Below are positions 23,649 through 35,931 of a stretch of 64,000 bases of DNA, in pieces. The translations under genes and the position numbers were made by a program. Position 1 is the stretch's first letter; each line of letters begins with the position of its first letter. This DNA is from Costus lasius (Eukaryota > Streptophyta > Magnoliopsida > Zingiberales > Costaceae), in contig CM050446.2 of the NCBI GenBank assembly GCA_027563935.2, positions 123,334,499 to 123,398,498 of the forward strand. Reading direction: 5' to 3'. A model generated the notes under the pieces. That model saw only the letters and a list, made by a program, of their open reading frames with translations. It had not been told where the DNA came from and searched no databases.

Positions 23649-26291
23649 CTTTTAGGCGATGGATCATCTAAAATCTCAGATGCAACTTCAATCAAAATTT
23701 CTTCCCAACGCATTGGTATAGGCTGTTCATCAATAAATGGGTTCCTGTAAATATGTCGAGCATGTCAGAAATTATGGATCTAAGAATATATCTGGTGTAC
23801 TACAAAAAGCCATACATATGCATTTTGCATGCCTCAAGGGCCATGATTGCCTTCCTCAAATTCTGCTTGCATTTACTTGCAATTCTTGCAGCAAAGCTTG
23901 CAGATAATTCAAAACTCTCCTTCATCGCTATCTGAATGAAAACATCGATTATCTGAAAAACGCGTTGGAAGAAGTTATTTCAGTCAGATCCTTCACTTAT
24001 AATGGATTCCTTAAAAGTAGCATCTTAAACAATTACTTGAGCAAGCAAGACATGGACTAATATTTTAGAAGTTTATTCCTTTAATCCAGAAACAATTAAT
24101 CTTTGAGATATTCAATCTAAAAAAACAGCTGAAGGAACTAAGGTACCTCTAAATCCTAGTTTTTTAAAAATGACAAAGTTTGCCTTTACCATTTACCTCA
24201 AAATGGCTCATCACAAACGTGATATTTACAATTTACATCCATAGAAAACAATATATGAACATTATTTGATGCAAAGAAGGAAAAGATCAAATTGATTACA
24301 CTTGATTTTATGATAGACCAAATCAGCTCTTGCACAACTAGATAGAATAGTTGCTACACAGTAACAAAGTGGAGCAGAAACTTACCTCGTGAGTAGCTAG
24401 GGGAACAACTGGGATAATTTCACATGCATCCGCATCAGCTCGCATCCTCGTTCGCTGCTCCTTCTCTTCTTCTCCTCCTCTCATTCCTCTTCCATTGCTC
24501 CCACTCAGTTTTGCCTCTCTATCTCCGTAATTTAATTCTCATATATATATGTGTATATATATATATATACACGTGTGTATGTAAGACTCCAACATAGATT
24601 TTTGTATTGTTTCTAAATAATTAAATAAATATTTCAATCTTCTCTTTTCCAACGATACTGGATGAGCGATAGTTGCTATGCAATTTAAATAAAATGATTC
24701 AAAAGTCACCAAGTGAAGTGGGAAAGTCATGGAATATTCTCGTCTTCTCAAGACTCAAAAGTTAAGGTCGTTTAATTCTCACAACAATCAGAACAATCGC
24801 ATTAAAAACATCAGTGTGCCTCTTCCATCTTTCTAACTAAATAAAACTAATTTGTTCAAGGACTAGAAAGGCAAGTTAAACTTAGCAGTTGTTTAAGATG
24901 CTGGGCTTCCTGTCTATGACAAATGAATCCATCCAGCGATCTTGGACGATGCTTATCAGCCCAAAATAGCTTCAATTCTTCCACTACAAATGCCTTCTCA
25001 ATGAAAAAAGCCTCATCAATTGCCCTATGTTCTGGAGACTTCGACTTCCTGCAGGAAACTCCCTTCACACAAGAAAACCATGCATCTGTTTGGGTTTTCT
25101 GTCTGTTGATAGTAAACTTAGTAAAACTTTCAGAGAGCTTTCCGCTGTCATCACCAAACTTGGTACTGTCACTACTAATCCTGCCCCTGTTCCGGTTAGT
25201 AGAAGAAACAGAGTTGGTACTTGTTCTACCATTAGTGAGCTGGCTTATGGCAGAACTGGAGTTAGTGCTTGTTCGCGTGAAAACACTGCGAACTGAAATG
25301 CCTTGAGGAGTTTGACCAGAAAATGTAGACCCTTTAGAGTGCTGGTGGGTTGCACAATTGCTCTCTGAAATAGCCTGCATCCTTATTGAAAAATTCTTTG
25401 CGTTCTTTGCCATATCAGTGGCACAATTTCTCTGCTCCAAAGCCACTTTATCCTGGGAGAAGAAAATATCACCAGGTGAAACTGAGTCAACACTTAACTT
25501 CATAAGCATCATAAGAGGGAGACTTGGCTAACATTTTGCTTGCAACCAAAGGATCTTTTGTATACGTTGGTTCCTTCTTATCGTGAATCATGTTTTTGAC
25601 TAGTGGTGAACGGGTTAGTCCTGTAGGAGCTGGAGGAAATGCGTCAGCTTGCAGTTCCTTTTCCATTCCTCTGGATTTTGGTGCAGATATTGACTTATTC
25701 GTACTATATGTTGATCTACCATTCAATCTGGAAACTTCTTGAAATTGTGAATGGACATTACCGTCATTAGACTTGTGTGATCTGGTTGGTGTTCTATGGC
25801 TGCTCTTTGCAACTGAGATGGTGGGCTCTTGATCTTGATTATTAGGTTCTTCATACTTGAACCTATATGGAGAAACTCGTCTGTGATGATCAGAGACCTT
25901 CAGGGGACTAGTATTCTTCTTTAAACTGGAAACTGCTGATTGAAAATTGTCATCATCAACACTTGTGGTTGCTTTATACGGAGATCTACTGTGTCTTCTG
26001 GAGCTTGGGGTGATTTTAGGACCATCATTTAAAAAATGTGTCTGATTAAGATCCAAGGGACTGATGGATCGAGCACGACCAATAGAAGCTATAGGTCTAC
26101 TTGAGGTTTGTAGCCCATCATGCCATGGGCTTTCCTGCCATTCTGATTCTGTGTCAGATGGTTCATAACCACTACTCATCCGTCCAAATGAAGACTGATA
26201 ATATGATATATTCTGTGTTGGGGCATTTTCCATCATGAACATTTGGGAAACAAGGGCTTCTCTGTAACTTGCAACTTCAATAAGCTCTGTT
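23649..26291 (-). pseudogene. RFC3-like (clamp-loader AAA+) gene lacking its ATPase core
   Basis: Minus-strand exons match a plant protein family related to replication factor C subunit 3. 26291-25499 encodes a Ser/Arg-rich disordered N-terminus. 25452-~24870 continues it and ends with the family motif LFWADKHRPRSLDGFICH..EAQHLKQLL. The next recognisable exon ends at 24386 with CEIIPVVPLATHE. Then 23952-23816 gives IIDVFIQIAMKESFELSASFAARIASKCKQNLRKAIMALEACK (written in parts: IIDVFIQIAMKESFEL; AARIASKCKQNLRKAI; MALEACK), and 23744-23649 gives NPFIDEQPIPMRWEEILIEV. Splice phases of the last three blocks agree. Walker A, Walker B, sensor 1 and the Arg finger are all absent: only an AT microsatellite and unrelated sequence lie in between. 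The distal C-terminus was not found. Confidence 0.7.
25453..25498 (-). other. Possible 46-nt intron (or frameshift) in the RFC3-like gene
   Basis: Two long minus-strand frames meet here. TATGAA|GTTAAGTG at 25498 is a reasonable donor and TTTTCTTCTCCCAG|GATAAAG at 25453 a strong acceptor. Removing these 46 nt joins the two frames exactly in phase. 46 nt is shorter than normal plant introns, so an intron shrunken by deletion, or a frameshift, are both possible. Confidence 0.45.
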
Positions 26292-26311
26292 CTGAGCACA
26301 TATATAAGCAA

Positions 26312-28567
26312 TGGAACAACATGTTTTCTTAACAGTCACAGTCAAATTAAACTTTTATGAAAAGATGATCTATACTTTGCCTCCGAAATTCCAATCAGTT
26401 ATTTATTCTCACATACTTTGGACGTTGGAGAATGTCACCGAGGGTGGTAGTTGGATTTACTACATAAGTACTGAACAATAATATACATAAACATGATAAA
26501 AGATGAATAGAAAAAACTTTCAAGCTACAGTTTAAAATTTAAATAGGAATAAAGGACGTATTCAAGGAATTTTCAAACTTCCACTTACATTCAATTAATG
26601 CAAAAATGTAATTGAACAAGTTAGCAGTATACATTAGCTCAAAGGAGAAGACTCGGATTTACTGAATTCGGAAATATCAATCCAAGTGAAATTACAGTGC
26701 ACTGTGGTTACCTGAGTTCTACTGAACATTTGCATACTGTTGTGCATAATATATTTTGATCAGATTGCCATTTAAAAGGTACTGGAAGTGAAACATGCGC
26801 TAGAAGTTTCTATTTTTGAAAATACATGTAGAGTTTAGCTCATAAATATAACTACAGTTTTGAGACAAATACACATCAAGAAGGCAACAAGAAAAAAAGA
26901 CAAAAAAAAAACTCCTTTTCTACTCAGAATTGTAAGAGGCAAAATGGATGAATTCAGAAAAGGTTCACTTGTAATCAATCAACTAAAGAATGTTATTGCA
27001 CAAATTTTCATGAGCACCGATGAAAAAAAGGAACGCACCTCAAGAATAGACACTAGATAAACAGCAGGACTTTCGACTAAGTGATGCTTCTCCTGCAAGG
27101 CTTCGGCTACCGTACGTAAGCATGCTCAAGTTCTGTCGAACGAGGTGCGAAATACGAGGGGAAGGCAAGGGCATTGACACGAGTTCTCGAACAAGATCTT
27201 GCGACCCAACTCCCATAGACGGAGGGGATATAAGAAAGGTGGAGGAAGATCCGAGGACTGGACATCGATGTAGGGCAGTTTAGGGGTTACTTTGCTTTTT
27301 AGGAAAGTCTCCTTCTCATTTTTGCTGATTGAAAAAGTATCCAACTATTTAATTCAATTTGAAATGTATGAAGGTATAAATATAAAGGCATATATATAAA
27401 CAAATTATTTAAATATATATATGGTATGCTACTTACTTAAATATAAACATAACTAAACATAGGTATAAACATCTAACAAAAATAAACTTAGCATACTTAA
27501 GTAGTAAACATCTATTTACTATTAGAAATAAACTGATGTTTACTACTTATATGTTTACTACTTAAGTATGTATAAGTAGTAAACATCTGTTTACTTAAGT
27601 AAACATATGTATAAACATCTAACAAATGCTTCAAACTTACTTGCGCTGCGTCTGAACAGAGGAGGAGTCGCCGAAGCTGAGATCGAGTCACTGGAGCTGA
27701 GATCGAGTCATCGGAACTGATAGCTGATGGCCGAAGCTCGTTTGCGGATGCAGAAATGGCCGGAGCTCGTTCGCGTTCGAGCTGGACGCAGATCTGTCGC
27801 TCGGAGTCACGGCGGACTCACCTTGTGGAGCTGCAGTGGATGGGGGGCTGACGAGTTGCTGCGGATGGCGGCGACGAGTTGCAATGGACCTTGAGCCAAG
27901 GATCAACGAACGGCGGTGACGAGATGGGAGTGGAGGATGGCGTGCAGTGGATGCGAGAGAGGAAACTCGAGGCGTAAGCGAAGAGACGGAAGCTACTGCT
28001 GCCTGCAGAAAGCAGCAATTGATCTACTTTCCAAAAAAAAAAATAGATTTTTACTGCTGCTAGCGGCGAAAGCAACCCCAAATACCTCTACTCAAGCTGC
28101 TTCTACTGCCCGTAAGACGAGAAAAACGTGGGAAATAGGCAAACGAAACAAGAAACAGATACATCGATTAACGCCCGTGCATCACACGCTCTATCAGCTA
28201 GGTCCAGCTCAAGATTTTATCGCTATTTGCCCTTCTGCAATCCCTAAGCTCTCTCATTCGATCAGAGAGGAGCCCTCCGTCCCCATCGTAGGTATGCTCC
28301 TCTTTGATTGAATGAGAGAGTGAGAGACCCTAGTAAATTACATAATTTTATAAAAAAAATTACATAGTTTTTATTTAGAATTTAAATTTGTAAAAATATA
28401 AAATAACAATATTTTCAAATTAGATTAATTAAAGCAATATATAGATTTTTCCATAGAGTGCCAAGCGAGTAAGCGACTAACAACAGGTCAACAGCTAACT
28501 GTAAAAAATAAAAATTTTCGGCTCCAAAGAATTGCTTGCAATTAAATTGTTTGCTGAACTTACCAAG
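26312..28567. other. Upstream region of the RFC3-like gene; no complete gene
   Basis: A possible 5' exon of the RFC3-like gene ends at 27039 on the minus strand (LRTVAEALQEKHHLVESP.., donor CTTGAG|GTGCGT), but its phase does not join the next exon, so it is only suggested. 27460-27640 is rich in short inverted and direct repeats (tacttaagtagtaaacatc and its complement; gtataaacatctaacaaa twice). 27650-28090 is GC-richer with open frames that show no domain. Confidence 0.35.
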
Positions 28568-29611
28568 TGTTAGGCCCCGGTCGGATCAACCCCGGACCGG
28601 CGTTTATCCGTTGCCTTAGGGTTGTCCGGCGGAACACCGGAGCGCAGACTTCCTAGGTTTCCGGCTAATTTTCCTCCCCAACTCCCGCTTAGTAAGCAAA
28701 ATATTCATTAACTTGGTGAGCCGATTTGCAACGTAGCCCTAAGCTGAACCGAGTGAACCCGGGCCTAACAATTCTCCCCCACCTGATTTGAACATCGTCC
28801 TCGATGTTCGATGCGCGCTGAACATTGGCTCTCCAATATTGATGTCCTCTATCTCTTGTCTTCAGTCTGATGATGATTGTTTGCTACACCATGCTGCATG
28901 GAATTGGCGCCCCCTTGGCTTGACACAACTAAGCCGCATATTCACCCCCTGGTGCTCTGCCTAATCTCATGTGTCCCAGCTGTCTCGCCATAGTGCTCCC
29001 GCCGAACTGAATGCACCTGTGGGTCATGAGCCCACAGCAATCTTGTCGTTTGTTACAACCACTCAGCTCTTACAGAGCTCTCCCTCGATGTCCCCTGACA
29101 TCGGCATCGACGCCCCTGGCGCCGGCATCAACGCCCCCTGGTGTTGGCATCATGGCCCTTGCCCTAGAATGAAGACACTCCTTGTCGCCGGTGGTGATGG
29201 TGTTGCCTCTCGGATCTTTCTGATTCACCATCATGACTGAATCTTTTACCTCTGATACCTTTGTCAGGCCCCGGTCGGATCAACCCCAGACCGGCGTTTA
29301 TCCGTTGCCTTAGGGTTGTCCGGCGGAACATCGGAGCGCAAACTTCCTAGGGTTTCCGGCTAATTTTCCTCTCCAACTCCCGCTTAGTAAGCAAACTATT
29401 CATTAACTTGGTGAGCCGATTTGCAACATGGCCTAATATATTAAAATGCTTAAGCCCAAGTTAACAATAGTAAGCCCACTAAGCCTTATATGTCATATAA
29501 TGGTCCCTCCCACATCTAATGTGGGACTAAACTTGAATCTGGACCACCATCCGGCCCACTGGGTTAGGTCTGCTGGGCTTTGAGCTGGACCGGGTGAACC
29601 CGGGCCTAACA
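28568..29611 (-). mobile_element. SMART/TRIM-type small LTR retrotransposon
   Basis: The termini are TGTTAGGCCCC and GGGCCTAACA, flanked by the 5-bp duplication CCAAG at 28563-28567 and 29612-29616. The right LTR (29262-29611) and left LTR (28568-28770) share their ends; the left copy lacks ~147 bp of the LTR middle. In minus orientation a primer-binding site GGTATCAGAGG (complement at 29249-29259) follows the right LTR, and a purine tract GGGGGAGAAT (complement at 28771-28780) precedes the left LTR. It has no coding capacity. Its LTR middle is reverse-complement related to the LTRs at 47642 and 47995. Confidence 0.85.
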
Positions 29612-29754
29612 CCAAGAGACAATTCGGTAATGAGCCCATTTACTTTGGGCCTCATAACGTATCTGGCCCAATAGCGTTGTAGTTGGCGGCCTTGTTAATG
29701 CTTGGTTCTTGCTTGTTCCCTCTCTTAGCCTAACCTCTGTACGCTGGATCCAAA

Positions 29755-32700
29755 ATGGAGGCTTCCGTGCGGCTGCTCGGCTCTACCGCTGTTCTCCACC
29801 GCCAGCTCCGGGCAATCACTGTCCCCTCGCTCCCTGTTCCCTTCAATGCTCATAACCCCCGCTTTATAATCGGATGCGGCGGCGGCTCTTCGATCGCTTC
29901 TACCATCTCCTGTTCTCGCACCCGCTTCACCTCCCGACTCGCCGGTGCTGGTCCCTTCTTCTCGAATACTCCCCCGTCTTCCCATCCTCTCACATCTATC
30001 TTCTCGCTCTCCTTATCCCACATCTTCGCCTCTGCCATTACCGATGATAGAGCCCTTGCCTCCGATTCGGATCCCAAGGGGAGCTCCTTCGATCGTAATT
30101 GGGAGATTTTGGAGAAAGGGGGTTCTGAGTTTTGCGCCCAAAAGGGGGCAATTTGGACGGTGGTTCTGCTCGGTTGGCTGGGAGCGGAGCCGAAGCACCT
30201 GAATAAGTATGCGGACCTTTATAGTTCCAACGGCATCGGGCCGGTGAAGTTCGTCATCCCGGTTAAAGAACTATTGGGCTTAGATCTCGGGAGAAAGGTG
30301 CAGGATAAGATTGCTTGCTTCACTCGGGAGCTGGTTTCATGGTGCTCAGAGACAGAGAAGGACGGCAGGGAACGGTGCCTGCTTTTTCACACCTTCAGCA
30401 ATACGGGTTGGCTAACGTAAACTACTGACCTGTCACACACAGTCAAGGAAAATACGTAGAAACTTCAGGAACTCTCGTCTTATGAACTAAAGCGAAATAC
30501 TTCAGGAACTCTCATCTTATGAACTCAAGCGAAATACTAGGTCCAATTGTCCAAGTTTACTTTATGCTGCATATTCTGTAGTTGATTACTCTATTCTTGC
30601 GCTAGCTCCTTTCATCAGTGTTACTTACTTCTGATTGGTGCAGGAATACACCCTGTAAACAGTCCATTCCCTTATAGATGGTTTCGCTTAGCTTTATTTA
30701 GATCAATTTGCACCAATGCTGTCTTTTAGCCATGCTTTACTTTTAACAAAGCAGGATATACTATGTTGTTTTTGCAGTTACGGCAACATACTTGAGAATT
30801 TGCAGACAAGACCAGATATACTTCAGAAGATCAAAGGATGTGTTATTGACTCTGGAGCTGCCCCCGAGATAAGTCCTCAGGTTTGTGCACCATTACTATC
30901 ACCCTGATTTTCTTTCTTTGTTTTTTATGTAGATTGGTTTGCCATGAATATGAGCATATTGTTTTTGATGGTTTTTTGTTGTATGGAATATGATTGTAGT
31001 TCGCAAAGGGAGTGTGAGAGGAGATTAAGATAGAGCTGTAATGGAGAGCTAGGGTGTAATAGTGGGATGTCTATTGCTTCTTATACATCCAAGGGGATTC
31101 TTGGGTATTTATAGATGAGAGTTACCTCATCTAGTGCCCAAGAGTAGTCTCTAGAATTTTCCTTTTCTAGAACTCTCAAGATACATATTAAAAATATCAA
31201 AATACATGGTACAATACTCTAAAAATATCAAAATATATAGTACAATACTATGAAAATATTAGAATACTTTGGAATATTAAAAAAATGTGCACCACTTTCT
31301 AACACTCCTCCTTGAGTCGTAGTTTTGGCTACTCATATCACTTCTAATAGTATTTCAAACTTCCCTCTTGGTAGTGCTTTTGTGAATATGTTTGTTAATT
31401 GTTCTTCTGTACTGTAATACCTAAGCTTAATTTTTTTTTATTTGTCTTTACTTTTGATGTGAAATGATACTTAACGTTGAAGTGTTTTGCTCTACCATGG
31501 AATACTGTTTTTTTTTTTTTTTTACCATTGCAATATTTGACTTGCTATCATAGTAAATCTGTATGGCTTCATTTTGTGGCTCAACCATGTCTTCATGTGC
31601 TTTAGGTATGTTGCTTGGCTTGTAGTCCTAGTTGTTGCAACATGCTCAGCTTTGGTAAAAGATTATGCAACTATACCCAAGAGAATATTCCTAAGCCTAT
31701 TATAAATGCATGTCTGAGATACTCTTCAATTTATATCATGTCCTATCACTATCAGTATATTCAAATAGCCATAAGTTAGGTGTCGAACTATACCTGATGC
31801 CATAGTCCTTTATTCCTTGTAGATATCTTAATACTCTCTTAGTTGCTCTATAGTGGACTTAGTTTAGAGTTTGTTTGAATCTTAATAGCATGCTTACTGT
31901 AAATATTATATATGGTCTTGCTGTTGTTAAATAAAATTGGCTTTTGATGAAACTTTGATAAACTTTGTTATCTGCCTTTGGTGAGCCATCGTCCTTCATA
32001 ATAGAGTTTATCAAAATCTTATTGGAAGCCTACTTTTTCTCACAACTATAAGACCAAAAATAAATAAATAATATTTGCATGAAGTATATGCTATCATGAT
32101 TTATGCAAACTCCAAGCTAAGTCCAGCATCGAGCAGAATGAAAGTATTAAGATATCTATAAAGAATAAAGAACTATGATATTGGGTATAACTTGATATTT
32201 GATGCAAGACTATTTAGATATATTAATACTGATTGGACATGATCTATAGATGACAAGAAGAGTATCTCAAGCTATACATTTATACTAGGCGTAAGAAAAT
32301 TCTCTTGGGTTTTAAAGAAGCATGATGTGCAATCTTTTGTTGAGGTTGAGTATGTTGCAGGAGCTATGGCTGCAAGCGAAGCAATATAGCTAAAATATAT
32401 ACTTAAAGACATGAGTGTTCTACAAAATGAAGCGAACAGTGAGCTATTACGATAGCACAAGTTGGAAAAAATTGAGGATTCCATGGTAGAATAAAATACA
32501 TCACATCAAGTATCACTTCAAGCAGAGACAAATAAAGAAATTAAACTCTTGTAGAATAAAAGAACAATTGACAAACATTTATGAAAGTATTACATGAGGG
32601 AAGTTTGAAATGCTACTAGAAATGATAGGAGTTGCCAAAAATATGCATCAAGGAGGAGAGTTAGAAATTGATAGACATTTCTAAAATATTACAAAGTATT

Positions 32701-34497
32701 CTAATAATTTTAGAGTATTATACTATGCATAGAGTTCTAGAAAAAGAAAAATCTAGACACTACTTTTTGGCACTAGATGAAGTAGCTCTTATCTATAAAT
32801 ACCGAAGGACCCCTATATATTTGATGTATAAGAAGCAATAGACATCCCACTTCCTACTACAGACTAGCTCTCCATTACAACTCTCTACCAACTTCTCTCG
32901 CATTCCCATTAGAACTCCCAACATATTCCATACAACAAAATACCATCAGTTCCAAACTTGTAGAACAAGAGAGGTCAATGTGAGACCATTAGTCAGCATT
33001 AATAATAATTTGAACTCCAAGAACGTTGCATCACTTGGATGAAAATTCATGCAAGCTTGTTTCTGTATAGTTAGAACTCTCAGCTCAATCTTTTTTCCTT
33101 ATACCTTGGCATTCATCTGAAGCAATGCATTTGGTCACTTACATTGAAAATTGCTTTAGAAATTACCGGTGTTGGATCTTTGTCACGTTTCTTTTTTTTT
33201 TCCTTAAAATATTAGTGCCTTTTTTTTTTAATATACCCTCTGGAGAAAACTGGAGCTAGTTACTGTAAATTTGTAGATTTGGGCAGCAGGATTTTGTGCT
33301 GCATTGCTGAAAAAGCGCAGCTCTTTGATATCATCGTCTGTTGAAGATTTTGAAGGGGCTAGACTGGACGTAAACATGAATGGGTTGGGTCCGGAGGACA
33401 GTAGCTCCTCCTTCAGAGAAATTGTTGTCTTATCTCTTCTAGAAAAGTTCTTCGCCATAATTTTAAAGCTGCCTGATGTACGCCAGTAAGTCTTTCTTGT
33501 GCTGCTTGTTCGTTTTGGCTTGTTTCTCCTCTGCTATATATGTGTACATAAATGCTAATATATGTACATATACATACCCACATGCCCTTTTATTTCTGGG
33601 TACAATAAATTGTTACTGACAAAATTATGTGTAGTATATTCTGGGTGTAAATTTTATTTGGGTCCTTCAATCAAATTATTTACAATTTGGATCCCGAACT
33701 TTTAACATGTTCTAATTAAATTCTTTCATTAGAAATTCATGATGAAAATTTTTGTTGGCTAATGGGAGATGATGCGTCTTCATACGAAAAAAAGACCTAA
33801 GTGTAAAAGAGGTGAAATGGGAAGAAGAAAATAAATGGATTTGTTTTTTTTTCAAACAAGACTTCTGACATGAAATAACAGCCATTTTTTTTTTTTCAAA
33901 TGACAAGGATTCACACATCGTCTCTCATTAACCAACTCAAATTTCTGCAAGGGACTTGATTAGATCATACCTATAGTTTGGGGACCCAAATCGTATAGAA
34001 TTTAATTTGGGAATCTTAATCCTTGTCATTTGAGTTGATTCATGTAATTTACCTTTTACATTTTGGCCATTTCATATAAACTTCAACTAAAAAGACCTTT
34101 TGCATAGTGTCACCATAACAAGCCACTATATATCTGGATTGATATTGATAAAGGTTGGCATGTTTGGATGTCTTGGAACGTAATGGAAGTTGGAAATTCC
34201 TGGATCCGCATTATAACAGTATGATGCAATGACAGGAGGTTGGAAAAGATCATTTCCATATTGACAAACAAACAACCGCTCTGCCCTCAGCTCTATCTAT
34301 ACAGTTCAGCTGACAAGGTCATGCCGGCGAACTCGGTTGCAAACTTCATGGAGAAGCAGAAGAAGCTGGGAAGAATAGTGTACGGCCACAATTTTGGTTC
34401 GTCTCCACACGTAGACCATCTAAGGAGCTATCCTCAAATATATTCTACCAAAATTAATGAATTTATCAAGGAATGCTGCTATGCGGCAGTGAGTTAG
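29755..34497 (+). CDS. DUF829/TMEM53-like alpha/beta hydrolase, 4 exons (411 aa)
   Basis: Exons 29755-30416, 30778-30880, 33277-33485 and 34236-34497 all have GT/AG borders and join in phase to 411 codons. The first ~110 residues are Ser/Arg/Pro-rich and poor in acidic residues, as in a plastid or mitochondrial transit peptide. The mature part has the family signature VVLLGWLGAEPKHL near residue 140, the nucleophile region FHTFSNTGWLTYG (Ser in FSNTG), CVIDSGAAPE, WAAGFCAALL, and a late YSSADKVMP Asp and FGSSPHVDHLRSYP His, so a Ser-Asp-His triad is plausible. The family's substrate is unknown. The ATG is the first in a long open frame. Intron 2 (2.4 kb) contains an inverted pair of copia fragments, yet all coding exons look intact. 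A SMART element ends 143 bp upstream of the ATG. Confidence 0.88.
30966..32948. mobile_element. Inverted pair of Ty1-copia 3' fragments in intron 2
   Basis: Two copies of the same copia 3' end point away from each other. On the minus strand the RNase H region (~32040 to 31310; MKDDGSPKADNKVYQSF, RATKRVLRYLQGIKDYGI, YTDSD) runs into purine tract AAGGAGGAG and LTR 31304-30966. On the plus strand RNase H (~32095-32620; RYL..IKNYDIGY, SWVLKKHD, VEVEYVAGAMAASEAI) runs into AAGGAGGAG and LTR ~32659-32948. Both LTRs end ACCATCA, and the inverted match is obvious across gatgtctattgcttcttata. Flanks GTTTT and GTTCC match at three of five bases. The reading frames are broken. Confidence 0.8.
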
Positions 34498-35257
34498 TTA
34501 CCAAGTTGTTGCACTTTCTTTGTTGTGTGTTCGGCCAACAAGCTGATGAATCACTGTATGTAGGCAGTTGGAGGAACGCAATATGCTTGAGCCTCATATA
34601 GGCTTTAAATTTATCTAAATTTAGCCTTCTCTGGTATCTTTTGGAAGGTAATATTATTTTATGAAGTCTAAAATATTAAGTTGAAAGTTTCATTTCTCTA
34701 AGTTCAGCATCAAATGATCAGTCTTGAAAAACTTGTTAAGAATAGCTGTGGTGTAATTTGTTGTAGAGCTGCATACCACTTATTGAACAGTTTGTGTACA
34801 TTACTACTTTGTACACTACCTTTCTATGAAATCATTTGTATGAAACTCTGTTGTGAGACTTGTACGAGTGTTGTGTGCTATTTTGGTCTTCGAGTGAGCA
34901 TGCGAAGTGTGCCCACATTACTTGTAAAGAAATTCCCCATTGATGCCATCGAGACTTGAGGACTTACTACATCCAAAATTCATATATTTTTAGGAATTCA
35001 CTGATCAAGAAACCTGATTACCCGGCAGGATTTCTTCATGACTAGGAATAACCAAGGACTTGCAAACCACAAACAACATATATCATATGCATGTATTTAA
35101 GGCAACGTACATAAATACAAAACTATTGCACAGATACACTCATACGTGCAGCTTTATTTTTTAGAAAGCTCGCGTTCAAACTCAACCAGCCAAGCTTCCA
35201 ACCATACTATTTTTATACATATTATAGTACTGGACATATATTCATTGGACTGTTCTT
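34498..35257. other. Convergent 3' regions
   Basis: Holds the probable 3' UTRs of the DUF829 gene (plus) and the small-protein gene (minus). Open frames here have no recognisable content. Confidence 0.4.
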
Positions 35258-35931
35258 TCACTTGATTGAAGCGGCTGCGAGCCTTGTAACGTGGTACTGT
35301 GACGCATATTTGTAAGAAGGACCGTCCATGGCTGTCACTGGAGGTTCATTTAGGAATGCCGAGTTGCTGCTCGTCCACCTGGAGATCGCCCATGCAGAAC
35401 AAATACTTAATGAGACAAGAAGGATCCTTTCACTTTCAACTCCAACTAAGGTATGCCATTAATTAATTTGGTTGTGAAAAAGAAAAGAATAGAACTGAAA
35501 TGTTATGTACCAGCAATTAGTCTTGAGGATGCTCGCAGCATGATCAGGTTTGGCGCTGCAGTTCACAACGCCCTGCTTCACGCTGCCACTCGCAGGCAGG
35601 GAGCTCGATCTCTGCAGCGTTTGAACTGCCGACTCTTCTCGCCGTTTATCAGCCTGCACTTGTAGCAAACCAGTATTGGATGCACCAGCTTGCTGTTCTT
35701 CCTCTCTGTGGTGGACTGATCTCCAGTATTCTTCGATCTCTTCTCTGGTGAGTGATTTGTTTCTCTGAAACTGTACTGTTAGAGTGCATGTGCATGCAGT
35801 TGATGTATGGAATAATAAAACATTAGTGGATGGGGCGTATGTATATCGAACAGTGAAAAGAGAGGCGGAGATGTATGACCGTAATTAGGATCTCGGAATG
35901 GAGAACTCCATCCTGCCATTAGAGAGCCCAT
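35258..35931 (-). CDS. Small plant-specific protein, 3 exons (145 aa)
   Basis: The exons are 35931-35880, 35775-35511 and 35378-35258 on the minus strand; GT/AG sites and phases give 145 codons plus a stop. The protein starts MGSLMAGWSSPFRDPNYVQF and continues QRNKSLTREEIEEYWRS, a Gln/Glu-rich middle with Ser-rich linker, and C-terminal WWTSSNSAFLNEPPV then YKYASQYHVTRLAAASIK. The MGSLMAGW start, the SLT.EEI..YWRS block and the WW....AFLNEP..YASQYHV end mark a known but uncharacterised family of land plants. No enzymatic or membrane motif is visible; the role is unknown. It lies 0.8 kb downstream of and convergent with the DUF829 gene. Confidence 0.8.

Noticed and set aside
27688..28311. Open frames in the GC-richer segment upstream of the SMART element
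   Set aside because: Composition typical of non-coding GC-rich DNA; no motif. A 5' leader remains possible.
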